NCBI GenBank assembly: GCA_916613615.1
Contig: OU744735.1
Span: forward strand, 54,142,082 to 54,206,081
DNA length: 64,000 nt
Direction of reading: 5' to 3'
DNA from: Steromphala cineraria
Taxonomy: Eukaryota; Mollusca; Gastropoda; Trochida; Trochidae
Shown piece after piece: positions 46,052 through 60,202 of this stretch (its first letter is position 1; every line of letters begins with the position of its first letter). The translations under genes were made by a program, and so were the position numbers. The notes beneath the pieces are model-generated. The model was not told the origin of the DNA. It worked only from the letters and a program-made list of their open reading frames with translations, and did not search any database.

Positions 46052-49000
46052 TAGACTTTAGGATGACTTAGTCTTGATTTGTTGCCATGGAAACTGGCCT
46101 TTGCAACTTACTAGGCTTGAAAAGGCTAAAATAATGACCCTTAAAGGCTGAGTTTTTAGCAAATATCAGAATTTTTTCTAATAATAGTGCATTTGGAAGG
46201 GCTTATTCATATATTTTGATGATGTTGCAATCAATTTCAAGTAAATTGACATACATTTTTCTTCAAAATATTTCCCAAATTCAACTTTTTGGCCTCTGCC
46301 CACCTGAATTGGCTGTAGATTGGATTTTTTAAGGTACTTTTCAAGCCATGCTTGTATGAAAAAACACAGACTCCTTGCTTTTTTTTTTACATTTTACTAC
46401 TTCTTCAGGTCCAAATCAATGAGAAATATTCAAATAAATACATGTATCTTGCTTTATTTAGATAAAGTGATTGTTTGCTTTTGGGCTTGGAAGGCTGAAA
46501 GTTGAAGATGTGAACTGTCCAAAACGGCTTTGGACTGATCACGCCGGTTTGCCCCAACTGGTCACTTTTGTTCATATTAACACCCTTTCGTATATATCGT
46601 TTTGTTCGAAAAACATTCACGGTCAAGAAAAATAATAAAAAGTAAGTAATCGTGAAAGTTGGTTTCTCCTTAAGGTCTCGTTCTACAGTTTTTTCATTGT
46701 GAACGGGGACGAAAGAGTTCCCACTTCAGATAGCAAATAGAGGTCTGACAGTGTTTTACCCCTAAAAGAAAAGTTATTTGAGGTATTAGAATAAGTCTTT
46801 CTTTCAGAATTAGCTAATATACTTGGCTGTCAGCCTACAACAGTCATGTAATGCTATGCCAATTGCGGAAGGTCAAGTGACCCACTCAATGGAAGCTGTT
46901 CGGTCGCTTCCGGGTCCAAAATCCCAAGAATTTCAATGTGTGAATTTCATGTGGTCTATTTTCAAACAGCTGTAGCAAAAAATTAGCAAGGATAACCTAT
47001 AGTATTTCATTGATTTTTCCATCAGAAGTATGCATATCTTACTGCTGCTAGTGGTCGCTAGTGATATATTTCAGTCCTATGGGACTGACATGCCAATGAC
47101 CGATGGCGATTTAACATTGGAGTCTAAGGGGGAAAAAACTTTAGAACGAGACCTTAAGGGAGATGACGAAAAATTACATTTTCTGTATTTTGTTAATATT
47201 TACACACTCTTTTGCTATCATGAATTGGGTTTTCAATACTAATGTTCAAATACAAATAAAATGATAGACTTTAGGATGACTTAGTCTTGATTTTTGCCAT
47301 GTAAACTGGCCTTTGCAACTTACTAGGCTTGAAAAGGCTAAAAATGACCCTTAAAGGCTGAGTTTTTGGCAAATATCAGAATTTTTTCTAGTAATAGTGC
47401 ATTTGGAAGGGCTTATTCATATATTTTGATGATGTTGCAATCAATTTCAAGTAAATTGACATACATATTTCTTCAAAATATTTCCCAAATTCAACTTTTT
47501 GGCCTCTGCCCACCTGAATTGGCTGTAGATTGGATTTTTTAGGTACTTTTCAAGCCATGCTTGTATGGAAAAATATAGACTCCTTGCTTTTTTTTTACAT
47601 TTTACTACTTCTTCAGGTCCAAATCAATGAGAAATATTCAAATAAATACATGTATCTTGCTTTATTTAGATAAAGTGATTGTTTGCTTTTGGGCTTGGAA
47701 GGCTGAAAGTTGAAGATGTGAACTGTCCAAAACGGCTTTGGACTGATCACGCCGGTTTGCCCCAACTGGTCACTTTTGTTCATATTAACACCCTTTCATA
47801 TATATCGTTTTGTTCGAAAAACATTCACGGTCAAGAAAAATAATAAAAAGTAAGTAATCGTGAAAGTTGGTTTCTCCTTAAGGTCTCGTTCTACAGTTTT
47901 TTCATTGTGAACGGGGGCGAAAGAGTTCCCACTTCAGATAGCAAATAGAGGTCTGACAGTGTTTTACCCCTAAAAGAAAAGTTATTTGAGGTATTAGAAT
48001 AAGTCTTTCTTTCAGAATTAGCTAATATACTTGGCTGTCAGCCTACAACAGTCATGTAATGCTATGCCAATTGCGGAAGGTCAAGTGACCCACTCAATGG
48101 AAGCTGTTCGATCGCTTCCGGGTCCAAAATCCCAAGAATTTCAATGTGTGAATTTCATGTGGTCTATTTTCAAACAGCTGTAGCAAAAAATTAGCAAGGA
48201 TAACCTATAGTATTTCATTGATTTTTCCATCAGAAGTATGCATATCTTACTGCTGCTAGTGGTCGCTAGTGATATATTTCAGTCGTATGGGACTGACATG
48301 CCAATGACCGATGGTGATTTAACATTGGAGTCTATGGGGGAAAAAACTTTAGAACGAGACCTTAAGGGAGATGACGAAAAATTACATTTTCTGTATTTTT
48401 ATAATATTTACACACTCTTTTGCTACCATGAATTGGGGTTTCAATACTAATGTTCAAATACAAATAAAATGATAGACTTTAGGATGACTTAGTCTTGATT
48501 TGTTGCCATGGAAACTGGCCTTTGCAACTTACTAGGCTTGAAAAGGCTAAAAATGACCCTTAAAGGCTGAGTTTTTGGCAAATATCAGAATTTTTTCTAG
48601 TAATAGTGCATTTGGAAGGGCTTATTCATATATTTTGATGATGTTGCAATCAATTTCAAGTAAATTGACATACATATTTCTTCAAAATATTTCCCAAATT
48701 CAACTTTTTGGCCTCTGCCCACCTGAATTGGCTGTAGATTGGATTTTAGGTACTTTTCAAGCCATGCTTGTATGAAAAAATACAGACTCCTTGCTTTTTT
48801 TTTACATTTTACTACTTCTTCAGGTCCAAATCAATGAGAAATATTCAAATAAATAAATGTATCTTGCTTTATTTAGATAAAGTGATTGTTTGCTTTTGGG
48901 CTTGGAAGGCTGAAAGTTGAAGATGTGAACTGTCCAAAACGGCTTTGGACTGATCACGCCGGTTTGCCTCAACTGGTCACTTTTGTTCATATTAACACCC

Positions 49001-49088
49001 TTTCGTATATATCGTTTTGTTCGAAAAACATTCACGGTCAAGAAAAATAATAAAAAGTAAGTAATCGTGAAAGTTGGTTTCTCCTTAA

Positions 49089-49560
49089 GGTCTCGTTCTA
49101 CAGTTTTTTCATTGTGAACGGGGGCGAAAGAGTTCCCACTTCAGATAGCAAATAGAGGTCTGACAGTGTTTTACCCCTAAAAGAAAAGTTATTTGAGGTA
49201 TTAGAATAAGTCTTTCTTTCAGAATTAGCTAATATACTTGGCTGTCAGCTTACAACAGTCATGTAATGCTATGCCAATTGCGGAAGGTCAAGTGACCCAC
49301 TCAATGGAAGCTGTTCGGTCGCTTCCGGGTCCAAAATCCCAAGAATTTCAATGTGTGAATTTCATGTGGTCTATTTTCAGACAGCTGTAGCAAAAAATTA
49401 GCAAGGATAACCTATAGTATTTCATTGATTTTTCCATCAGAAGTATGCATATCTTACTGCTGCTAGTGGTCGCTAGTGATCTATTTCAGTCGTATGGGAC
49501 TGACATGCCAATGACCGATGGTGATTTAACATTGGAGTCTATGGGGTAAAAAACTGTAGA
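49089..49560. mobile_element. Module A (representative): TIR-bounded, TTAA-flanked element
   Basis: Begins GGTCTCGTTCTACAG and ends CTGTAGAACGAGACC. In this sub-family the terminal inverted repeats match perfectly over 21 bases. TTAA stands on both sides in every internal copy. About 475-480 bp, non-coding apart from a 5' open frame starting MHILLLLVVASD. This has the form of a TTAA-specific non-autonomous DNA transposon (piggyBac- or Kolobok-like). Its left-most copy (45463) is preceded by CTCA instead of TTAA. Confidence 0.75.
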
Positions 49561-52500
49561 ACGAGACCTTAAGGGAGATGACGAAAAATTACATTTTCTG
49601 TATTTTTATAATATTTACACACTCTTTTGCTACCATGAATTGGGGTTTCAATACTAATGTTCAAATACAAATAAAATGATAGACTTTAGGATGACTTAGT
49701 CTTGATTTGTTGCCATGGAAACTGGCCTTTGCAACTTACTAGGCTTGAAAAGGCTAAAAATGACCCTTAAAGGCTGAGTTTTTGGCAAATATCAGAATTT
49801 TTTCTAGTAATAGTGCATTTGGAAGGGCTTATTCATATATTTTGATGATGTTGCAATCAATTTCAAGTAAATTGACATACATATTTCTTCAAAATATTTC
49901 CCAAATTCAACTTTTTGGCCTCTGCCCACCTGAATTGGCTGTAGATTGGATTTTAGGTACTTTTCAAGCCATGCTTGTATGAAAAAATACAGACTCCTTG
50001 CTTTTTTTTTACATTTTACTACTTCTTCAGGTCCAAATCAATGAGAAATATTCAAATAAATACATGTATCTTGCTTTATTTAGATAAAGTGATTGTTTGC
50101 TTTTGGGCTTGGAAGGCTGAAAGTTGAAGATGTGAACTGTCCAAAACGGCTTTGGACTGATCACGCCGGTTTGCCCCAACTGGTCACTTTTGTTCATATT
50201 AACACCCTTTCGTATATATCGTTTTGTTCGAAAACCATTCACGGTCAAGAAAAATAATAAAAAGTAAGTAATCGTGAAAGTTGGTTTCTCCTTAAGGTCT
50301 CGTTCTACAGTTTTTTCATTGTGAACGGGGGCGAAAGAATTCCCACTTCAGATAGCAAATAGAGGTCTGACAGTGTTTTACCCCTAAAAGAAAAGTTATT
50401 TGAGGTATTAGAATAAGTCTTTCTTTCAGAATTAGCTAATATACTTGGCTGTCAGCTTACAACAGTCATGTAATGCTATGCCAATTGCGGAAGGTCAAGT
50501 GACCCACTCAATGGAAGCTGTTCGGTCGCTTCCGGGTCCAAAATCCCAAGAATTTCAATGTGTGAATTTCATGTGGTCTATTTTCAGACAGCTGTAGCAA
50601 AAAATTAGCAAGGATAACCTATAGTATTTCATTGATTTTTCCATCAGAAGTATGCATATCTTACTGCTGCTAGTGGTCGCTAGTGATCTATTTCAGTCGT
50701 ATGGGACTGACATGCCAATGACCGATGGTGATTTAACATTGGAGTCTATGGGGTAAAAAACTGTAGAACGAGACCTTAAGGGAGATGACGAAAAATTACA
50801 TTTTCTGTATTTTTATAATATTTACACACTCTTTTGCTACCATGAATTGGGGTTTCAATACTAATGTTCAAATACAAATAAAATGATAGACTTTAGGATG
50901 ACTTAGTCTTGATTTGTTGCCATGGAAACTGGCCTTTGCAACTTACTAGGCTTGAAAAGGCTAAAAATGACCCTTAAAGGCTGAGTTTTTGGCAAATATC
51001 AGAATTTTTTCTAGTAATAGTGCATTTGGAAGGGCTTATTCATATATTTTGATGATGTTGCAATCAATTTCAAGTAAATTGACATACATATTTCTTCAAA
51101 ATATTTCCCAAATTCAACTTTTTGGCCTCTGCCCACCTGAATTGGCTGTAGATTGGATTTTAGGTACTTTTCAAGCCATGCTTGTATGAAAAAATACAGA
51201 CTCCTTGCTTTTTTTTTACATTTTACTACTTCTTCAGGTCCAAATCAATGAGAAATATTCAAATAAATACATGTATCTTGCTTTATTTAGATAAAGTGAT
51301 TGTTTGCTTTTGGGCTTGGAAGGCTGAAAGTTGAAGATGTGAACTGTCCAAAACGGCTTTGGACTGATCACGCCGGTTTGCCCCAACTGGTCACTTTTGT
51401 TCATATTAACACCCTTTCGTATATATCGTTTTGTTCGAAAAACATTCACGGTCAAGAAAAATAATAAAAAGTAAGTAATCGTGAAAGTTGGTTTCTCCTT
51501 AAGGTCTCGTTCTACAGTTTTTTCATTGTGAACGGGGGCGAAAGAATTCCCACTTCAGATAGCAAATAGAGGTCTGACAGTGTTTTACCCCTAAAAGAAA
51601 AGTTATTTGAGGTATTAGAATAAGTCTTTCTTTCAGAATTAGCTAATATACTTGGCTGTCAGCTTACAACAGTCATGTAATGCTATGCCAATTGCGGAAG
51701 GTCAAGTGACCCACTCAATGGAAGCTGTTTGGTCGCTTCCGGGTCCAAAATCCCAAGAATTTCAATGTGTGAATTTCATGTGGTCTATTTTCAAACAGCT
51801 GTAGCAAAAAATTAGCAAGGATAACCTATAGTATTTCATTGATTTTTCCATCAGAAGTATGCATATCTTACTGCTGCTAGTGGTCGCTAGTGATCTATTT
51901 CAGTCGAATGGAACTGACATGCCAATGACCGATGGCGATTTAACATTGGAGTCTATGGGGGTAAAAAACTGTAGAACGAGACCTTAAGGGATATGACGAA
52001 AAATTAAATTTTCTGTATTTTTTTTATTATTTACACACTCTTTTGCTACCATGAATTGGGTTTTCAATACTAATGTTCAAATACAAATAAAATGATAGAC
52101 TTTAGGATGACTTAGTCTTGATTTGTTGCCATGGAAACTGGCCTTTGCAACTTACTAGGCTTGAAAAGGCTAAAAATGACCCTTAAAGGCTGAGTTTTTA
52201 GCAAATATCAGAATTTTTTCTAATAATAGTGCATTTGGAAGGGCTTATTCATATATTTTGATGATGTTGCAATCAATTTCAAGTAAATTGACATACATAT
52301 TTCTTCAAAATATTTCCCAAATTCAACTTTTTGGCCTCTGCCCACCTGAATTGGCTGTAGATTGGATTTTAGGTACTTTTTAAGCCATGCTTGTATGAAA
52401 AAATACAGACTCCTTGCTTTTTTTTTACATTTTACTACTTCTTCAGGTCCAAATCAATGAGAAATATTCAAATAAATAAATGTATCTTGCTTTATTTAGA

Positions 52501-55500
52501 TAAAGTGATTGTTTGCTTTTGGGCTTGGAAGGCTGAAAGTTGAAGATGTGAACTGTCCAAAACGGCTTTGGACTGATCACGCCGGTTTGCCTCAACTGGT
52601 CACTTTTGTTCATATTAACACCCTTTCGTATATATCGTTTTGTTCGAAAAACATTCACGGTCAAGAAAAATAATAAAAAGTAAGTAATCGTGAAAGTTGG
52701 TTTCTCCTTAAGGTCTCGTTCTACAGTTTTTTCATTGTGAACGGGGGCGAAAGAGTTCCCACTTCAGATAGCAAATAGAGGTCTGACAGTGTTTTACCCC
52801 TAAAAGAAAAGTTATTTGAGGTATTAGAATAAGTCTTTCTTTCAGAATTAGCTAATATACTTGGCTGTCAGCTTACAACAGTCATGTAATGCTATGCCAA
52901 TTGCGGAAGGTCAAGTGACCCACTCAATGGAAGCTGTTCGGTCGCTTCCGGGTCCAAAATCCCAAGAATTTCAATGTGTGAATTTCATGTGGTCTATTTT
53001 CAGACAGCTGTAGCAAAAAATTAGCAAGGATAACCTATAGTATTTCATTGATTTTTTCATCAGAAGTATGCATATCTTACTGCTGCTAGTGGTCGCTAGT
53101 GATCTATTTCAGTCGTATGGGACTGACATGCCAATGACCGATGGTGATTTAACATTGGAGTCTATGGGGTAAAAAACTGTAGAACGAGACCTTAAGGGAG
53201 ATGACGAAAAATTACATTTTCTGTATTTTTATAATATTTACACACTCTTTTGCTACCATGAATTGGGGTTTCAATACTAATGTTCAAATACAAATAAAAT
53301 GATAGACTTTAGGATGACTTAGTCTTGATTTGTTGCCATGGAAACTGGCCTTTGCAACTTACTAGGCTTGAAAAGGCTAAAAATGACCCTTAAAGGCTGA
53401 GTTTTTGGCAAATATCAGAATTTTTTCTAATAATAGTGCATTTGGAAGGGCTTATTCATATATTTTGATGATGTTGCAATCAATTTCAAGTAAATTGACA
53501 TACATATTTCTTCAAAATATTTCCCAAATTCAACTTTTTGGCCTCTGCCCACCTGAATTGGCTGTAGATTGGATTTTAGGTACTTTTCAAGCCATGCTTG
53601 TATGAAAAAATACAGACTCCTTGCTTTTTTTTTACATTTTACTACTTCTTCAGGTCCAAATCAATGAGAAATATTCAAATAAATACATGTATCTTGCTTT
53701 ATTTAGATAAAGTGATTGTTTGCTTTTGGGCTTGGAAGGCTGAAAGTTGAAGATGTGAACTGTCCAAAACGGCTTTGGACTGATCACGCCGGTTTGCCCC
53801 AACTGGTCACTTTTGTTCATATTAACACCCTTTCGTATATATCGTTTTGTTCGAAAAACATTCACGGTCAAGAAAAATAATAAAAAGTAAGTAATCGTGA
53901 AAGTTGGTTTCTCCTTAAGGTCTCGTTCTACAGTTTTTTCATTGTGAACGGGGGCGAAAGAATTCCCACTTCAGATAGCAAATAGAGGTCTGACAGTGTT
54001 TTACCCCTAAAAGAAAAGTTATTTGAGGTATTAGAATAAGTCTTTCTTTCAGAATTAGCTAATATACTTGGCAGTAAGCTTACAACAGTCATGTAATGCT
54101 ATGCCATTTGCGGAAGGTCAAGTGACCCACTCAATGGAAGCTGTTCAGTCGCTTCCGGGTCCAAAATCCCAAGAATTTCAATGTGTGAATTTCATGTGGT
54201 CTATTTTCAAACAGCTGTAGCAAAAAATTAGCAAGGATAACCTATAGTATTTCATTGATTTTTCCATCAGAAGTATGCATATCTTACTGCTGCTAGTGGT
54301 CGCTAGTGATCTATTTCAGTCGTATGGGACTGACATGCCAATGACCGATGGCGATTTAACATTGGTGTCTATGGGGTAAAAAACTGTAGAACGAGACCTT
54401 AAGGGATATGACGAAAAATTACATTTTCTGTATTTTTTTTTATTATTTACACACTCTTTTGCTACCATGAATTGGGTTTTCAATACTAATGTTCAAATAC
54501 AAATAAAATGATAGACTTTAGGATGACTTAGTCTTGATTTGTTGCCATGGAAACTTGCCTTTGCAACTTACTAGGCTTGAAAAGGCTAAAAATGACCCTT
54601 AAAGGCTGAGTTTTTAGCAAATATCAGAATTTTTTCTAATAATAGTGCATTTGGAAGGGCTTATTCATATATTTTGATGATGTTGCAATCAATTTCAAGT
54701 AAATTGACATACATATTTCTTCAAAATATTTCCCAAATTCAACTTTTTGGCCTCTGCCCACCTGAATTGGCTGTAGATTGGATTTTTTAGGTACTTTTCA
54801 AGCCATGCTTGTATGAAAAAATACAGACTCCTTGCTTTTTTTTTACATTTTACTACTTCTTCAGGTCCAAATCAATGAGAAATATTCAAATAAATACATG
54901 TATCTTGCTTTATTTAGATAAAGTGATTGTTTGCTTTTGGGCTTGGAAGGCTGAAAGTTGAAGATGTGAACTGTCCAAAACGGCTTTGGACTGATCACGC
55001 CGGTTTGCCCCAACTGGTCACTTTTGTTCATATTAACACCCTTTCGTATATATCGTTTTGTTCGAAAAACATTCACGGTCAAGAAAAATAATAAAAAGTA
55101 AGTAATCGTGAAAGTTGGTTTCTCCTTAAGGTCTCGTTCTACAGTTTTTTCATTGTGAACGGGGGCGAAAGAGTTCCCACTTCAGATAGCAAATAGAGGT
55201 CTGACAGTGTTTTACCCCTAAAAGAAAAGTTATTTGAGGTATTAGAATAAGTCTTTCTTTCAGAATTAGCTAATATACTTGGCTGTCAGCTTACAACAGT
55301 CATGTAATGCTATGCCAATTGCGGAAGGTCAAGTGACCCACTCAATGGAAGCTGTTCGGTCGCTTCCGGGTCCAAAATCCCAAGAATTTCAATGTGTGAA
55401 TTTCATGTGGTCTATTTTCAAACAGCTTTAGCAAAAAATTAGCAAGGATAACCTATAGTATTTCATTGATTTTTCCATCAGAAGTATGCATATCTTACTG

Positions 55501-58500
55501 CTGCTAGTGGTCGCTAGTGATCTATTTCAGTCGTATGAGACTGACATGCCAATGACCGATGGCGATTTAACATTGGAGTCTATGGGGTAAAAAACTGTAG
55601 AACGAGACCTTAAGGGATATGACGAAAAATTAAATTTTCTGTATTTTTTATTATTTACACACTCTTTTGCTACCATGAATTGGGTTTTCAATACTAATGT
55701 TCAAATACAAATAAAATGATAGACTTTAGGATGACTTAGTCTTGATTTGTTGCCATGGAAACTGGCCTTTGCAACTTACTAGGCTTGAAAAGGCTAAAAA
55801 TGACCCTTAAAGGCTGAGTTTTTAGCAAATATCAGAATTTTTTCTAATAATAGTGCATTTGGAAGGGCTTATTCATATATTTTGATGATGTTGCAATCAA
55901 TTTCAAGTAAATTGACATACATATTTCTTCAAAATATTTCCCAAATTCAACTTTTTGGCCTCTGCCCACCTGAATTGGCTGTAGATTGGATTTTTTAGGT
56001 ACTTTTCAAGCCATGCTTGTATGAATAAACACAGACTCCTTGCTTTTTTTTTACATTTTACTACTTCTTCAGGTCCAAATCAATGAGAAATATTCAAATA
56101 AATACATGTATCTTGCTTTATTTAGATAAAGTGATTGTTTGCTTTTGGGCTTGGAAGGCTGAAAGTTGAAGATGTGAACTGTCCAAAACGGCTTTGGACT
56201 GATCACGCCGGTTTGCCCCAACTGGTCACTTTTGTTCATATTAACACCCTTTCGTATATATCGTTTTGTTCGAAAAACATTCACGGTCAAGAAAAATAAT
56301 AAAAAGTAAGTAATCATGAAAGTTGGTTTCTCCTTAAGGTCTCGTTCTACAGTTTTTTCATTGTGAACGGGGACGAAAGAATTCCCACTTCAGATAGCAA
56401 ATAGAGGTCTGACAGTGTTTTACCCCTAAAAGAAAAGTTATTTGAGGTATTAGAATAAGTCTTTCTTTCAGAATTAGCTAATATACTTGGCTGTCAGCTT
56501 ACAACAGTCATGTAATGCTATGCCAATTGCGGAAGGTCAAGTGACCCACTCAATGGAAGCTGTTCAGTCGCTTCCGGGTCCAAAATCCCAAGAATTTCAA
56601 TGTGTGAATTTCATGTGGTCTATTTTCAAACAGCTGTAGCAAAAAATTAGCAAGGATAACCTATAGTATTTCATTGATTTTTCCATCAGAAGTATGCATA
56701 TCTTACTGCTGCTAGTGGTCGCTAGTGATCTATTTCAGTCGTATGGGACTGACATGCCAATGACCGATGGCGATTTAACATTGGAGTCTATGGGGTAAAA
56801 AACTGTAGAACGAGACCTTAAGGGATATGACGAAAAATTAAATTTTCTGTATTTTTTTTATTATTTACACACTCTTTTGCTACCATGAATTGGGTTTTCA
56901 ATACTAATGTTCAAATACAAATAAAATGATAGACTTTAGGATGACTTAGTCTTGATTTGTTGCCATGGAAACTGGCCTTTGCAACTTACTAGGCTTGAAA
57001 AGGCTAAAAATGACCCTTAAAGGCTGAGTTTTTAGCAAATATCAGAATTTTTTCTAATAATAGTGCATTTGGAAGGGCTTATTCATATATTTTGATGATG
57101 TTGCAATCAATTTCAAGTAAATTGACATACATATTTCTTCAAAATATTTCCCAAATTCAACTTTTTGGCCTCTGCCCACCTGAATTGGCTGTAGATTGGA
57201 TTTTTTAGGTACTTTTCAAGCCATGCTTGTATGAATAAACACAGACTCCTTGCTTTTTTTTTACATTTTACTACTTCTTCAGGTCCAAATCAATGAGAAA
57301 TATTCAAATAAATACATGTATCTTGCTTTATTTAGATAAAGTGATTGTTTGCTTTTGGGCTTGGAAGGCTGAAAGTTGAAGATGTGAACTGTCCAAAACG
57401 GCTTTGGACTGATCACGCCGGTTTGCCCCAACTGGTCACTTTTGTTCATATTAACACCCTTTCGTATATATCATTTTGTTCGAAAAACATTCACGGTCAA
57501 GAAAAATAATAAAAAGTAAGTAATCATGAAAGTTGGTTTCTCCTTAAGGTCTCGTTCTACAGTTTTTTCATTGTGAACGAGGACGAAAGAGTTCCCACTT
57601 CAGATAGCAAATAGAGGTCTGACAGTGTTTTACCCCTAAAAGAAAAGTTATTTGAGGTATTAGAATAAGTCTTTCTTTCAGAATTAGCTAATATACTTGG
57701 CTGTCAGCTTACAACAGTCATGTAATGCTATGCCAATTGCGAAAGGTCAAGTGACCCACTCAATTGAAGCTGTTCGGTCGCTTCGGGGTCCAAAATCCCA
57801 AGAATTTCAATGTGTGAATTTCATGTGGTCTATTTTCAGACAGCTGTAGCAAAAAATTAGCAAGGATAACCTATAGTATTTCATTGATTTTTCCATCAGA
57901 AGTATGCATATCTTACTGCTGCTAGTGGTCGCTAGTGATCTATTTCAGTCGTATGGGACTGACATGCCAATGACCGATGGCGATTTAACATTGGAGTCTA
58001 TGGGGCAAAAAACTTTAGAACGAGACCTTAAGGGAGATGACGAAAAATTACATTTTCTGTATTTTTTTAATATTTACACACTCTTTTGCTATCATGAATT
58101 GGGTTTTCAATACTAATGTTCAATTACAAATAAAATGATAGACTTTAGGATGACTTAGTCTTGATTTGTTGCCATGGAAACTGGCCTTTGCAACTTACTA
58201 GGCTTGAAAAGGCTAAAAATGACCCTTAAAGGCTGAGTTTTTAGCAAATATCAGAATTTTTTCTAGTAATAGTGCATTTGGAAGGGCTTTTTCATATATT
58301 TTGATGATGTTGCAATCAATTTCAAGTAAATTGACATACATATTTCTTCAAAATATTTCCCAAATTCAACTTTTTGGCCTCTGCCCACCTGAATTGGCTG
58401 TAGATTGGATTTTTTAGGTACTTTTCAAGCCATGCTTGTATGAAAAAATACAGACTCCTTGCTTTTTTTTTACATTTTACTACTTCTTCAGGTCCAAATC

Positions 58501-58756
58501 AATGAGAAATATTCAAATAAATACATGTATCTTGCTTTATTTAGATAAAGTGATTGTTTGCTTTTGGGCTTGGAAGGCTGAAAGTTGAAGATGTGAACTG
58601 TCCAAAACGGCTTTGGACTGATCACGCCGGTTTGCCCCAACTGGTCACTTTTGTTCATATTAACACCCTTTCGTATATATCGTTTTGTTCGAAAAACATT
58701 CACGGTCAAGAAAAATAATAAAAAGTAAGTTATCATGAAAGTTGGTTTCTCCTTAA

Positions 58757-60202
58757 GGGATATGACGAAAAATTAAATTTTCTGTATTTTTTTAATATTT
58801 ACACACTCTTTTGCTATCATGAATTGGGTTTTCAATACTAATGTTCAAATACAAATAAAATGATAGACTTTATGATGACTTAGTCTTGATTTGTTGCCAT
58901 GGAAACTGGCCTTTGCAACTTACTAGGCTTGAAAAGGCTAAAAATGACCCTTAAAGGCTGAGTTTTTAGCAAATATCAGATTTTTTTCTAATAATAGTGC
59001 ATTTGGAAGGGCTTATTCATATATTTTGATGATGTTGCAATCAATTTCAAGTAAATTGACATACATATTTCTTCAAAATATTTCCCAAATTCAACTTTTT
59101 GGCCTCTGCCCACCTGAATTGGCTGTAGATTGGATTTTTTAGGTACTTTTCAAGCCATGCTTGTATGAAAAAACATAGACTCCTTGCTTTTTTTTTACAT
59201 TTTACTACTTCTTCAGGTCCAAATCAATGAGAAATATTCAAATAAATACATGTATCTTGCTTTATTTAGATAAAGTGATTGTTTGCTTTTGGGCTTGGAA
59301 GGCTGAAAGTTGAAGATGTGAACTGTCCAAAACGGCTTTGGACTGATCACGGCGGTTTGCCCCAACTGGTCACTTTTGTTCATATTAACACCCTTTCGTA
59401 TATATCGTTTTGTTCGAAAAACATTCACGGTCAAGAAAAATAATAAAAAGTAAGTTATCATGAAAGTTGGTTTCTCCTTAAGGGATATGACGAAAAATTA
59501 AATTTTCTGTATTTTTTTAATATTTGCACACTCTTTTGCTATCATGAATTGGGTTTTCAATACTAATGTTCAAATACAAATAAAATGATAGACTTTATGA
59601 TGACTTAGTCTTGATTTGTTGCCATGGAAACTGGCCTTTGCAACTTACTAGGCTTGAAAAGGCTAAAAATGACCCTTAAAGGCTGAGTTTTTAGCAAATA
59701 TCAGATTTTTTTCTAATAATAGTGCATTTGGAAGGGCTTATTCATATATTTTGATGATGTTGCAATCAATTTCAAGTAAATTGACATACATATTTCTTCA
59801 AAATATTTCCCAAATTCAACTTTTTGGCCTCTGCCCACCTGAATTGGCTGTAGATTGGATTTTTTAGGTACTTTTCAAGCCATGCTTGTATGAAAAAACA
59901 TAGACTCCTTGCTTTTTTTTTACATTTTACTACTTCTTCAGGTCCAAATCAATGAGAAATATTCAAATATATACATGTATCTTGCTTTATTTAGATAAAG
60001 TGATTGTTTGCTTTTGGGCTTGGAAGGCTGAAAGTTGAAGATGTGAACTGTCCAAAACGGCTTTGGACTGATCACGCCGGTTTGCCCCAACTGGTCACTT
60101 TTGTTCATATTAACACCCTTTCGTATATATCGTTTTGTTCGAAAAACATTCACGGTCAAGAAAAATAATAAAAAGTAAGTAATCGAGAAAGTTGGTTTCT
60201 CC
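58757..60202. repeat. Two consecutive B modules lacking A
   Basis: B units at 58757-59477 and 59482-60202 are joined B-TTAA-B with no A between (junctions TTTCTCCTTAAGGGATATG at 58753 and 59478). Both share variants such as CTTTATGATGAC and TATCAGATTTTTTTC, so one is likely a duplicate of the other. Confidence 0.93.

Noticed and set aside
45945..46669. Module B as the inserted TTAA element instead of A
   Set aside because: The ends of B (GGGAGATGACG and the complement of GTTGGTTTCTCC) are not inverted repeats, whereas those of A match perfectly in several copies.
48575..48775. 66-codon plus-strand frame (MANIRIFSSNSAFG...) repeated in the B modules
   Set aside because: Same reasoning. It is also absent or broken in several copies because of single-base changes at its start.
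48820..49041. 73-codon minus-strand frame (MTVNVFRTKRYIRKG...) present in nearly every B module
   Set aside because: The modules are almost identical in DNA, so one chance frame is copied in all. No domain is recognised and there is no evidence of codon-level selection.
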